The position numbers were made by a program, and so were the translations under genes. Positions 25,758 to 33,905 of a stretch of DNA of 64,000 nucleotides are shown piece after piece. The notes under the pieces were generated by a model that saw only the letters and a program-made list of their open reading frames with translations, made no database searches and was not told where the DNA came from. This stretch comes from Candidatus Borrarchaeum yapensis. Its GTDB lineage: Archaea; Asgardarchaeota; Sifarchaeia; Borrarchaeales; Borrarchaeaceae. The stretch lies in NCBI GenBank assembly GCA_016840515.1, contig JAEOSF010000017.1, positions 1-64,000 on the forward strand. The letters are read 5' to 3'. Position 1 is the first letter of the stretch. Every line of letters begins with the position of its first letter.

Positions 25758-26828
25758 TTAAAGAAACTCATTTTCAAAACCAATTCCATTGCAAGTTATC
25801 TCTACCTGATCATTTCTTCCATCTTTCACTGAAAAAGATGAACTTGTTAATTGTTTGCATACCTCTATAGCAGTCTTAGTATGCAATGTAAATTTATTGG
25901 TAATGATTTTGGATGATCCTTCAGCAAGTGCCATATAAATTATAAGTTGATCTGCGAGGAATGGGTCTACTGGACTGTTTGAATTAATCGTCTCTAATAA
26001 TTTTCGTGCTGCTTCACGTCCCACAACTTCAGCAGGCTTTCCTTTCTCTCCGATTGCGTCTGAGCCGATAATTGCACCAGTATTTGTCTTTGCCCATATT
26101 GTAATACCACTTCCTGGAGAGAGACCTCCTTTTATTTGCTTTGTAGTTATTTCTATATTTTGAAAATCTGCCCCTTTCAAGTCTGAAATTGCGGCTTTCA
26201 TTTGGCGTATTGCAACATGTTCTGGTAATTTTGCGCAGTAGGATATTCCATTAATGTTTTCTATTTTTCCAATAGTGTCTAGTCTGATTGATCTTAACTT
26301 CTTGACAGGATCTACTTTTACATCGATTATTCCTCCGCCTTTAGGATAAAACCCATGCGTTATTAATTCCATTTGCGTCAGAATACCCATTCTCTTTAGG
26401 AGAGGTAACAGAATATTCTGAACAGATGGTATCGGGGGCGACCATTTTACGGTTGTACCACCTATTAACTTAAGATTTACTTGTTCCGGTGTAAAAATTG
26501 CAGCTGGCATTAATACTTGCAATAATAAAGTAACACTTCCGGCTGTTTTTACATCTACTGTATAAAATCCTCCTTTTCGTGTTGTAGGCGAGAAAGAAAT
26601 CTGCTTAGATCCTATTCTTAAGCCATCTACGGAGGCATTGGTCAAGTCTGCTAGCGCTTTGATTCCTGTCAAATGTTGTGCTTTCAAACCTGGTTTTAGT
26701 CTTTTGTTCCTGATATTGGAAATTTCAACAGGAGTACCAGTTATTCCTGAAAGGGCTGTAGCAATTCGTAAGATTTGTCCTCCACCTTCAAGCATTCCAC
26801 CATCAATTTTTAGATAATCATAGTTCAT
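25758..26828 (-). CDS. rtcA: RNA 3'-terminal phosphate cyclase
   Basis: RtcA converts RNA 3'-phosphates to 2',3'-cyclic phosphates using ATP. The 356-residue protein shows the N-terminal LKIDGGMLEGGGQILRIATAL (spread over about 4-24), the family signature RGGFYTVDVKTAGSVTLLLQ region (about 88-108) and the late HAKTNTGAIIG-like strand as IWAKTNTGAIIG (about 247). I moved the start to ATG 26828, which has GGTGG 4 nt upstream and matches the usual family N-terminus; the longer frame to 26906 adds a non-conserved leader. RNA 3'-end chemistry fits an organism with many spliced RNAs, but this link is inference. Confidence 0.92.
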   Translation of the reverse strand: MNYDYLKIDGGMLEGGGQILRIATALSGITGTPVEISNIRNKRLKPGLKAQHLTGIKALADLTNASVDGLRIGSKQISFSPTTRKGGFYTVDVKTAGSVTLLLQVLMPAAIFTPEQVNLKLIGGTTVKWSPPIPSVQNILLPLLKRMGILTQMELITHGFYPKGGGIIDVKVDPVKKLRSIRLDTIGKIENINGISYCAKLPEHVAIRQMKAAISDLKGADFQNIEITTKQIKGGLSPGSGITIWAKTNTGAIIGSDAIGEKGKPAEVVGREAARKLLETINSNSPVDPFLADQLIIYMALAEGSSKIITNKFTLHTKTAIEVCKQLTSSSFSVKDGRNDQVEITCNGIGFENEFL

Positions 26829-27032
26829 AAATCCACCATATTTGTATTCAGTTCTAATATTTCTATCTGCACTTTTTTCGGTTATTGAATTTGAGAGGTA
26901 ATTCAAAAAATGAGTGTTAATCTATCCTTTTCAAGTCCGAATTTCTATTTTACTTTCCATGTTTTCGAATGAATGTGTTGAAATAAACTGGCGAGTTGAA
27001 CTTGGATGCAAATACTAATGATGCCTTTCTAT

Positions 27033-27362
27033 TCAGACAAAAGTTATTAAAAATTGAATGAGAAGTCCGAATACGAATATAAATGATCCGAGTATCAAAA
27101 AGGGATGAATCCATGGGTAAATGCTGGTCATAAAGAGCCCAATGATTATACTGACCGTAAAAGAGCACACAGGTAAGACCATAACTGAGGGAGGGGTTAT
27201 TGCCAGTAGAAGTTCATTAATTGCCAGGAGCCAAAAAAGAATCATCACAGGATATGTGTCATGAAGACCCAAATCAACGCAGGTCATATATAGTGGCACA
27301 TAGGCAAGAAGCAAAATCACACCATGGAGTATTAGTCCTAAAATAGAGTTTAGATATCTCAT
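27033..27362 (-). CDS. Small integral membrane protein, four spans
   Basis: About 109 residues, mostly hydrophobic. Four candidate membrane helices are visible: ILGLILHGVILLLAYVPLYM, PVMILFWLLAINELLLAI, VMVLPVCSFTVSIIIGLFM and PFLILGSFIFVFGLLIQFLI. The start is uncertain (ATG 27362 chosen; the frame is open to 27416). No family was recognised. It is isolated between rtcA and a long non-coding stretch. Confidence 0.5.
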   Translation of the reverse strand: MRYLNSILGLILHGVILLLAYVPLYMTCVDLGLHDTYPVMILFWLLAINELLLAITPPSVMVLPVCSFTVSIIIGLFMTSIYPWIHPFLILGSFIFVFGLLIQFLITFV

Positions 27363-27690
27363 TATAACCAATGCCAAAAATCTAATATTGTTCTTAAACC
27401 CAGCGAATTTACACAAAATTTCGTGTGAATTGAAGTTATGATCCTAAGTCAAGTTTACTCCAGCTAACTCCTTCTGAACCGAGTATACCTTCTTAACCGA
27501 TTTATTGCTCAAATTTTTTAGTTAACCTCAATTGATCAATCATAATTGCAATTTCTCGTTTTTCGATCGCAAATTGTTCAGATCGCATTTATTAGGCAAT
27601 AGTTTCACTGAGGTCTCTATAGCCCTTATTTGTTATTTAATGGACATATTTTCTTTTTAAAGTGAATATAAGCCCCAAAAATGAGCGATC

Positions 27691-27702
27691 CTTATATATT
27701 AT
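27691..27702 (+). promoter_or_regulatory. TATA promoter for the nine-codon gene
   Basis: CTTATATATTAT is a strong archaeal TATA element. It predicts transcription starting near 27722, about 38 nt before the TTG start of the small gene. The rest of the 600-bp gap (27417-28023) holds nothing else that I can support. Confidence 0.5.
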
Positions 27703-27759
27703 TTTTGAAGACGGGCATTGAATTCGTAAAAGCAACAAATTTCACAGGAGGGTAGCTCA

Positions 27760-27789
27760 TTGGATCCAGGTGGAGGTTGGCCTTGGTAA
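27760..27789 (+). CDS. Nine-codon peptide gene (MDPGGGWPW)
   Basis: TTG 27760 is preceded by AGGAGGGT (27746-27753) at 6-7 nt and opens a nine-codon frame ending TAA at 27787-27789. The peptide would be MDPGGGWPW, rich in Gly and Trp. A TATA box sits about 60 bp upstream, and a weak GACAG/CTGTC stem followed by CTTTTA (27797-27834) lies just downstream, so the whole transcript may be only 110 nt. It could be a leader-type or signalling peptide, or a small RNA that happens to bear the frame. Tandem Trp codons recall attenuation leaders, but no trp gene follows. Confidence 0.4.
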   Translation: MDPGGGWPW

Positions 27790-28023
27790 AATTCCCGACA
27801 GAATATTCATCTCTAACAAAAATCCTGTCTTTTATTGAATTTCCCTGAAATTCTTTTTTTGAATTATTTTATTCAAATCTCTCTTTTAAAAGACCTGATT
27901 ATCACACTATTTTTTACACTATGAAACTTCACAAAGAGGAAAGTTTCCAATTCTATTAATCCTTATTTTTTGCGCATCTCCAAAACACTATACATCCTAC
28001 GGATGTAAATAATAAGTACAAAT

Positions 28024-31000
28024 TTACAAAAATAATTTCTTAGCCGTTGTTTCAAACATTACCACGTTATTCTTTTCTATCTCCAGATTAGACCACGCTA
28101 TTTTTTCTAATCGTTTGTCTGCACAGTTTTTATCATTTTTTACGGTATTGAGCATGCGAGAAATCTGACGCCTTGTTAAAGAGACGTCTGTAGCGATTTC
28201 CAACGCTTTAGAGACACATTTTTCCCCATATTTGTCTTCTATTTGTGAGAATAAATCATACCCTCTTGCATATGGGTTGACAATTGGAGTCTCATATTTT
28301 AAACTAAAATAATCATGCGTTATATTGAGACTATTACTTTCAACCATCATTTCTTTGATATTCTTAATCTCAAGTTGCAGCTGCTGAATGAACTGCTGAT
28401 CGTGTTCAGATATTTCAATTAGTTTTTCTAGGGTTTTTAATGTTATCCATACAGCAAATCCTTCATTAGGGATTGATATTGACATACATAACCATTGGAC
28501 ACCAAGAGCGTAACTATTAGATATCTCTTCCAACTCTTCCATTAATAGCTGTAAGCCTTTGCGATGATATTCTAATTCAAGTAATTTTTTTCCTAAAGTT
28601 GTATTTTGATAGAAAAAACCGTGCCCAAATTTTTCATGAATAATAATATTCAGAAGACTTGTAATAGACCGAGGATAGAGATATTTGCTTAGATCATAGA
28701 GGATATTTACATCACCCAAAGGATCTACAAAAGCCATTTGTTGTATAGGGGCTTGAGAGATGCGTTTCTTTTTTGAACTTCTCTTTTTGACTTTTTTGTT
28801 TTCTTCATGCATTTGGTATTCTGATAGAGTTTTATGATACGAATTGATATTATGATATATGATAGGGAATTCTCCTATGGTAACTCCTAGTTCATCCATG
28901 ATATTCATAATTCGACTGATTTTTTCATCAATTTTCCTTACCAAATCAGTTTTTAAAACATCTTTTGGATATACCTGTATTGCATAAGGAGTGGAAAAAA
29001 CCCGAAATTTTTCATTTTTTGTAGAAAGATAAATCAACTGTGGATGTTTTCTACTAAAAAGTGGTGTAAAGGCTTGAATGCTGAATTCGATAAGCAAAGA
29101 CTGTCCAGGAGATAATAGACGATTAAGTTTTACTGCACCATTTTTTGCTAATCGTATTCCTGAGATTACTTTGACACCCTTTTTCGGGAACACTCCTTCT
29201 ATCTTCTTTATATATATTGAAGTGTCGGAAGTAATTTGTATCGTGTAAGATATTTTTTCGTATACTTCAATTTGTGTTTTATCAAGAGACACAGCAAAAT
29301 CTACACCAGTTGGCTCAACTTTACTGATTGTATCAAATACTGGAGTGTAAGGAACAAATGGTATGTCAATGGGCTTGAAGACGGTTTCGCGTACGTCTTC
29401 TATTTGAGGAAGTGTACTGAGTATGTCTCTTGTAAATCCATATCGTTCCATATCTTCTGCTTCTTTAAAATACTGAAGCGCTTCATTGAGCGCATTTGAC
29501 ATGTTGTTCTTAAACTTGGCTTTCTCTGAAGGATTATCAGTTTTTTGAAATAACAGCGAAAAATAAACATAACTTACCAACTCTTGGAATCCAGAAACCC
29601 CATTAGAGGTCTTTCTAAAGGTCTTTAGGTCTTTTATTGCATTAAGGAAGGATTGTTGGGCAAGAGTGAAATTAGTAATCAATTCTGTATTGTTAAGGTC
29701 TTTACCACGACGCATTATCTCTAATGCATACATCCAGCCTTGACAGAAGGCCTTTAGTCCTTTACAAAGTTTTCTTAATCGTACATCGGAAGTTAGTACC
29801 TGTGACGCATTTTCAAATTGATCGGATGCCCCAGCAAGATATGCTGCCGCATTTTTGAAATCACTTTCTCTAATTGCGACTTCAGATTTTTCTAGTCCAT
29901 ATAATCCATTAGCAAATAAATAATAGCCCGCAATGTGAACATTTCGATCTACAAAGTTTGTTAACAAAGCATTTGCCTCTTTAAGTAATTCAACGGCCTT
30001 TTCGCTTTGCCCAGTATTACGATAGATTAATGATTGAAGAATATTAGACTGTGCGATGCAAAAAGTCTTTATGGATTCAAAAAAGAGTTCTTGTAGATCA
30101 TAGGCTCTTCTATCAATAAAATATTGAAATTGAGGCTCATAATCTTCGGCGTGATGTGTTGTTGCCTCATCAAATAAATTGGTAATATTGAACATAATAT
30201 TGAGCGTTTCTTTATACTTTTCCTCAATAAAACGCATAGACGCCTCTTCAAATAGTGAATAAACATTATATAACAGACTTTCATATGTATAAAGGTCGTG
30301 TGCTTGTAAAAGAGAACTTGCTTTACGGTATAAGTCCATTGCCTGTGCATAGTTTCCTTTAAAATGTTCTTCTTTGGCCTTAACACCATGTAAACGCGCT
30401 TGTAGATATATCATTAAATCGTGGTAGTATGGATAATCCTTTCCCGCACTGAGTATCTTATCTATAAGATTAAGCGCTAGTCCATAATTTGTTATAGATA
30501 AATTAAAGTCCTGATAATCTTCCGCTATTATAGCAATTTTATACGCTTCAAACAGCGCGTCCTTGAATACATCAGTCTCTAATGCCGAACTGTAAGCTTT
30601 CTTAGCATAAAATACACATTTCTTGAGGTACATCTGATTACGTTCGACTTTAGATAACTCTAAATAAATTGAAGAAAGATCACGCCATGTATTATACACC
30701 TGGGGCGACCAAGTTGCAGAAATTCTTTCATCTTCCAGAAGTAAGTCTTCACTTTTTTTTAAATAATCTATTTTATCGTTTCGCGAAGTAGCAAATGACG
30801 CTTTCATTCTATATACTTCGTTAAGTATATGATGCATTTCAACTTTATCGTGAGCACTCTGCATCGCCCCAGAAACATATGCACTCTTCATTTTTTCTGC
30901 GGATTCTAATGCCTCATTTATATAATATGTGAATCTTTCTTCATTTACAGCTTCAAAATAGATAATAGTTGTGTAAGTATAGGTTTTGAGAGAATATTGA

Positions 31001-31908
31001 TAAAAACGAAGATGTGGCAAATGAATAATGCTTTCATATTTACCTAATTTCTTGAAATCTTCCACGACTTCATCGAATATCTCCCTCTTTCTTTCACTTA
31101 AACCTGCTGCATAGATTATACGTAGTAAATTCAGTCGAATGTAATTCAATAAGGCCAAATATTCGAATTCGATTGAACCACAAGCATGAGCAATCTCAAA
31201 CAGAATTTCGTAAGGGCTCATAAATCCGATAAAATCCTCTTCAGTAGTAGCTTTATCTCCGTATAATGTACGTTGTGGTAATTGCTCGACAAAGGCAAAA
31301 ATATACGCTGATAAGATATGTGCGTCTCTATTATTTGCGTTCCTACTTAACTCAAGAGCTTTATGTGCTAATTTTCTAGCTTTCTCTAATATGTCATGCT
31401 TTTGCTTAATGCTTAATTCTTTTGATTTGTTAATAAGTTGCTGTACAAGACCGTAGGCACGCCAACACAATCCTAAGGAATAGTAACCTTTGTTTTCAAT
31501 GTCTGGAACCGAGTTTCGGTTTTTTTTAATTACGTTAATAATTTTTCCACCTAATTCAAAGATGTCTTGAATAGCTGGTTCTTCATCTTTGTACTTCATT
31601 GTATGGAATTTTATGAAGCATTCAATGTGATAGGATCTTACGAGTTGTGTTATCTGGTTCTTTTCTCTCAAAACATGGCGCGCATTACACACCAATTCAA
31701 GTGCCCGATCATATTGTTGTAGACGTTCATCATTATTACTCTTTAATAAACAGTATTCAATAATAACTTCCGCCATGTTTAAATTAGTGACGGGATCGTT
31801 CATTTTTCGGTTTTTTTCTAATTGCGCTACGATTAGATCTATTTTTTCTTTTCTTTCTTTCAGAGTCTTAAGTTTAAAATAAGTTACCATTTCCATTTCA
31901 AAGTTCAT
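28024..31908 (-). CDS. Giant TPR-repeat protein with HEXXGH metallopeptidase-like C-terminus
   Basis: A 1294-residue protein. Residues about 1-830 are helical repeats of TPR type (many LxxAxxY and YxxALxL pairs, e.g. NYGLALNLIDKILSAG, GNYAQAMDLYRKASSLL). Residues about 870-1000 form a beta-sandwich (VDFAVSLDKTQIEVYEKISY...). The C-terminal part contains IIHEKFGHGFF (about 1122-1132), an HEXXXH motif like the HELLGH of dipeptidyl peptidase III, and about 60 residues later NEGFAVWITL, which could supply the third Glu ligand of a gluzincin. No signal peptide, so cytoplasmic. A few basic residues (KKVKKRSSKKKRIS) separate the domains. Confidence 0.65.
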   Translation of the reverse strand: MNFEMEMVTYFKLKTLKERKEKIDLIVAQLEKNRKMNDPVTNLNMAEVIIEYCLLKSNNDERLQQYDRALELVCNARHVLREKNQITQLVRSYHIECFIKFHTMKYKDEEPAIQDIFELGGKIINVIKKNRNSVPDIENKGYYSLGLCWRAYGLVQQLINKSKELSIKQKHDILEKARKLAHKALELSRNANNRDAHILSAYIFAFVEQLPQRTLYGDKATTEEDFIGFMSPYEILFEIAHACGSIEFEYLALLNYIRLNLLRIIYAAGLSERKREIFDEVVEDFKKLGKYESIIHLPHLRFYQYSLKTYTYTTIIYFEAVNEERFTYYINEALESAEKMKSAYVSGAMQSAHDKVEMHHILNEVYRMKASFATSRNDKIDYLKKSEDLLLEDERISATWSPQVYNTWRDLSSIYLELSKVERNQMYLKKCVFYAKKAYSSALETDVFKDALFEAYKIAIIAEDYQDFNLSITNYGLALNLIDKILSAGKDYPYYHDLMIYLQARLHGVKAKEEHFKGNYAQAMDLYRKASSLLQAHDLYTYESLLYNVYSLFEEASMRFIEEKYKETLNIMFNITNLFDEATTHHAEDYEPQFQYFIDRRAYDLQELFFESIKTFCIAQSNILQSLIYRNTGQSEKAVELLKEANALLTNFVDRNVHIAGYYLFANGLYGLEKSEVAIRESDFKNAAAYLAGASDQFENASQVLTSDVRLRKLCKGLKAFCQGWMYALEIMRRGKDLNNTELITNFTLAQQSFLNAIKDLKTFRKTSNGVSGFQELVSYVYFSLLFQKTDNPSEKAKFKNNMSNALNEALQYFKEAEDMERYGFTRDILSTLPQIEDVRETVFKPIDIPFVPYTPVFDTISKVEPTGVDFAVSLDKTQIEVYEKISYTIQITSDTSIYIKKIEGVFPKKGVKVISGIRLAKNGAVKLNRLLSPGQSLLIEFSIQAFTPLFSRKHPQLIYLSTKNEKFRVFSTPYAIQVYPKDVLKTDLVRKIDEKISRIMNIMDELGVTIGEFPIIYHNINSYHKTLSEYQMHEENKKVKKRSSKKKRISQAPIQQMAFVDPLGDVNILYDLSKYLYPRSITSLLNIIIHEKFGHGFFYQNTTLGKKLLELEYHRKGLQLLMEELEEISNSYALGVQWLCMSISIPNEGFAVWITLKTLEKLIEISEHDQQFIQQLQLEIKNIKEMMVESNSLNITHDYFSLKYETPIVNPYARGYDLFSQIEDKYGEKCVSKALEIATDVSLTRRQISRMLNTVKNDKNCADKRLEKIAWSNLEIEKNNVVMFETTAKKLFL

Positions 31909-32250
31909 CTAATTTCGCCCGAAAAGATCTATCATTAATCTATGTTGGAAGAGTAATCGATAATACACAATTTGACGTAAAGATAGCTATCTATAGGAAT
32001 AGAAATGCTCAGTAATATAAATGTATAGATGAAATTAGTGGGTTTAAACGGGTATTTGATTTAAATTCTGTCAAAAAAATAATTTTTTTAATAAAAAAGG
32101 AAAATGGAGAAAAATACTCTCTTCTATTTTTATTAAATTATAAAAATGAGTCCATTTGAATTTTATTCGATTTTTAATTATAAACATACCTTCAAGAGAG
32201 GTTTATCATTTAGCAATAAAGTTGTCTTATGTTTCAATAAAGAAAAAAAA

Positions 32251-32257
32251 TTTATAT
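32251..32257 (+). promoter_or_regulatory. TATA box for the H/ACA guide RNA
   Basis: TTTATAT preceded by an A-tract lies about 26 bp upstream of the first base of the guide-RNA hairpin, the normal TATA-to-start distance in archaea. Confidence 0.5.
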
Positions 32258-32278
32258 CTCAAATCCTTAAAATGCTCT

Positions 32279-32353
32279 ATGCGCCTTGGCCTTAACCTCG
32301 ATAAGAATCCATCATTGGAGTCAATGACGTTGAGGGAGTTACAAGGCGCACAT
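32279..32353 (+). ncRNA. H/ACA-type pseudouridylation guide RNA
   Basis: A single hairpin of about 70 nt. Lower stem GCGCCTTG (32281-32288) pairs with CAAGGCGC (32342-32349), immediately followed by ACA (32350-32352). The pocket has a 5' guide GCCTTAA (32289-32295) and a 3' guide GAGTTA (32336-32341). The upper stem is 32296-32302 with 32329-32335, topped by CATTG-GAGT-CAATG. The 3' guide starts 14 nt before ACA, as the H/ACA rule requires. The two guides pair with TGACTC-TN-TTAAGGT, the universally conserved helix 69/70 stretch of 23S rRNA, leaving an unpaired U for isomerisation. The target is from memory; the fold is seen directly. Confidence 0.75.
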
Positions 32354-32491
32354 TTTGCTCTTAACTAAGTTTAAACAATATAGATTATAGAAACTAAATT
32401 TACATATTATTTGAGAATTAATAGGGAACATTTGTAGAAAAAAGAGTATTTCAAGAAGGGTAAAACTAAAAATAAAAAAAGAGAAGTTATA

Positions 32492-33436
32492 CTATAACGG
32501 CACTTCAAGGTTCATTTTAAGAACAAGTTCTTTATAGCGGTTTCGGACTGTTACTTCTGTCACTCGTGCTACTTCAGCTACATCTCTTTGAGTTCTTCGC
32601 TCGTTCATTATGACTGAGGCTATGTAAATCGCCGCAGCAGCAACACCAGTAGGTCCGCGTCCCGATGTGAGCCCATTTTCACTAGCTTTTTTCAGTATTT
32701 CTATGGCCTTAGCTTGTACCTCCCCAGGCAGTTTTAGCGAACTAGTAAAACGAGGTACATAGTCAATTGGATTTGTTGGAGGAATGGATATCTTTAACTC
32801 TCGTGCAATGAATCGATATGACCTGCCGATCTCTTTTTTGCTTACTTTCGACACTTCTGCAATCTCATCAAGAGTACGACTCACTTTACATTGTCTACAT
32901 GCTGCATATAACGCCGCAGCAGCAACACCTTCAATACTTCTCCCCCGTATTAACCTTTGTTCTACTGCTTTACGATAGAGACATGCGGCAATTTCTCGTA
33001 CATTACGAGGAAGCCCGAGATGAGACGACATTCGATCAAGTTCAGATAACGCAAACGCAAGATTTCGTTCAGTTGCATCTGATACACGGATTCTTCGTTG
33101 CCATTTTCTTAAGCGGTAAATTTGAGCCCGTTTTCCGGGAGCAAGATGTTTTCCGTAACTGTCTCTGTTTCTCCAATCGATCATCGTAGAGAGTCCTTTG
33201 TCATGAATTGTATAAGTCATCGGGGCGCCTACTCTTGCTCGCTTTTCTTTTTGTTCGTGATCAAAGGCACGCCATTCAGGCCCTGTATCCATAATTTTAT
33301 CACGAATGACCAGGCCACACTCTATACAGATTACCTCAGCTCTTTCATAATCTTTTATTAATTTATGATTTCCACAATCTGGGCAACAACTAGAAGAAAC
33401 AACAAGATCACTTTCATCTTTTTCCGATAAGTGAAT
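32492..33436 (-). CDS. tfb: Transcription initiation factor B (TFB), start codon ATT
   Basis: TFB recruits RNA polymerase to TBP-bound promoters. From ATT 33436 the product has 314 residues: zinc ribbon CPDC (18-21) and CIEC (37-40), B-finger PEWRAF (about 52-57), and two cyclin repeats (about 110-205 and 210-300). The last ends in an HTH with [21 protein letters not shown]. The frame from ATG 33292 alone would lack the zinc ribbon. Between the upstream stop and the ribbon there is no ATG, GTG or TTG; ATT 33436 lies 7 nt after GGAGGTG (33444-33450) and is the best start. It follows gar1 by 35 nt. Confidence 0.9.
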   Translation of the reverse strand: MHLSEKDESDLVVSSSCCPDCGNHKLIKDYERAEVICIECGLVIRDKIMDTGPEWRAFDHEQKEKRARVGAPMTYTIHDKGLSTMIDWRNRDSYGKHLAPGKRAQIYRLRKWQRRIRVSDATERNLAFALSELDRMSSHLGLPRNVREIAACLYRKAVEQRLIRGRSIEGVAAAALYAACRQCKVSRTLDEIAEVSKVSKKEIGRSYRFIARELKISIPPTNPIDYVPRFTSSLKLPGEVQAKAIEILKKASENGLTSGRGPTGVAAAAIYIASVIMNERRTQRDVAEVARVTEVTVRNRYKELVLKMNLEVPL

Positions 33437-33471
33437 AGATAAACACCTCCAATGGATGTTAACTTATTTTT

Positions 33472-33729
33472 TCACTTATTTCGTTTGCGCTTTCCACTGG
33501 TATACATAAATAAGTCTGAAGATAAAAGTTCTTCTACTTTTGAGGGATTAGAAACTGTGATAGATAGATAAGGTTGTTTTACTGGACCAAAGACATCTTT
33601 CACAGAACCAATAATTTTCTTGTCTTTAGTACATACCCTCGTTTGTAATTTTGGAATAAAATTAGGATTACCTTGAACAATAAGTTTACCATGAGGCGAA
33701 ATATGTAAGATTGTTCCAATATGTTTCAA
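33472..33729 (-). CDS. gar1: H/ACA RNP protein Gar1
   Basis: Gar1 is a core protein of the H/ACA ribonucleoprotein that makes pseudouridine, contacting the Cbf5 catalytic subunit. The 85-residue beta-barrel protein shows HIGTILHISPHGKLIVQGN and IGSVKDVFGPVKQPYLSI, both Gar1 signatures. TTG 33729 is chosen because GGAGGAG lies 5 nt upstream; a TTG at 33759 is in frame but lacks such a site. The C-terminus ends in KRKRNK. It is directly upstream of tfb (35-nt gap), the common archaeal gar1-tfb pair. An H/ACA guide RNA lies about 1.1 kb away. Confidence 0.9.
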   Translation of the reverse strand: MKHIGTILHISPHGKLIVQGNPNFIPKLQTRVCTKDKKIIGSVKDVFGPVKQPYLSITVSNPSKVEELLSSDLFMYTSGKRKRNK

Positions 33730-33905
33730 AAAGTCTCCTCCAGACCGGAAACTCTGCAAAGAGAAGCGCGCACGAAAAGTGAAAACCGGTATATAAACTT
33801 TTTGGGTATTTAAAGTTTACGATTAGTGTAGGAGTCGGAATTTATAAAGGTTCCTTTTATATCTCTACTTTAACTAAGAATACATTTAAACTTCAGGAAG
33901 AATGA

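Noticed and set aside
27760..27789. Reading the nine-codon gene as a trp attenuator leader
   Set aside because: No tryptophan biosynthesis or transport gene follows; the next gene is on the other strand.
30069..30389. 106-codon frame inside the TPR gene, same strand
   Set aside because: A shadow of the 1294-residue gene in another frame, with biased composition.
32156..32368. 70-codon open frame over the guide RNA
   Set aside because: It runs through the H/ACA hairpin, whose pairing and TATA box explain the sequence better; no ribosome binding site.
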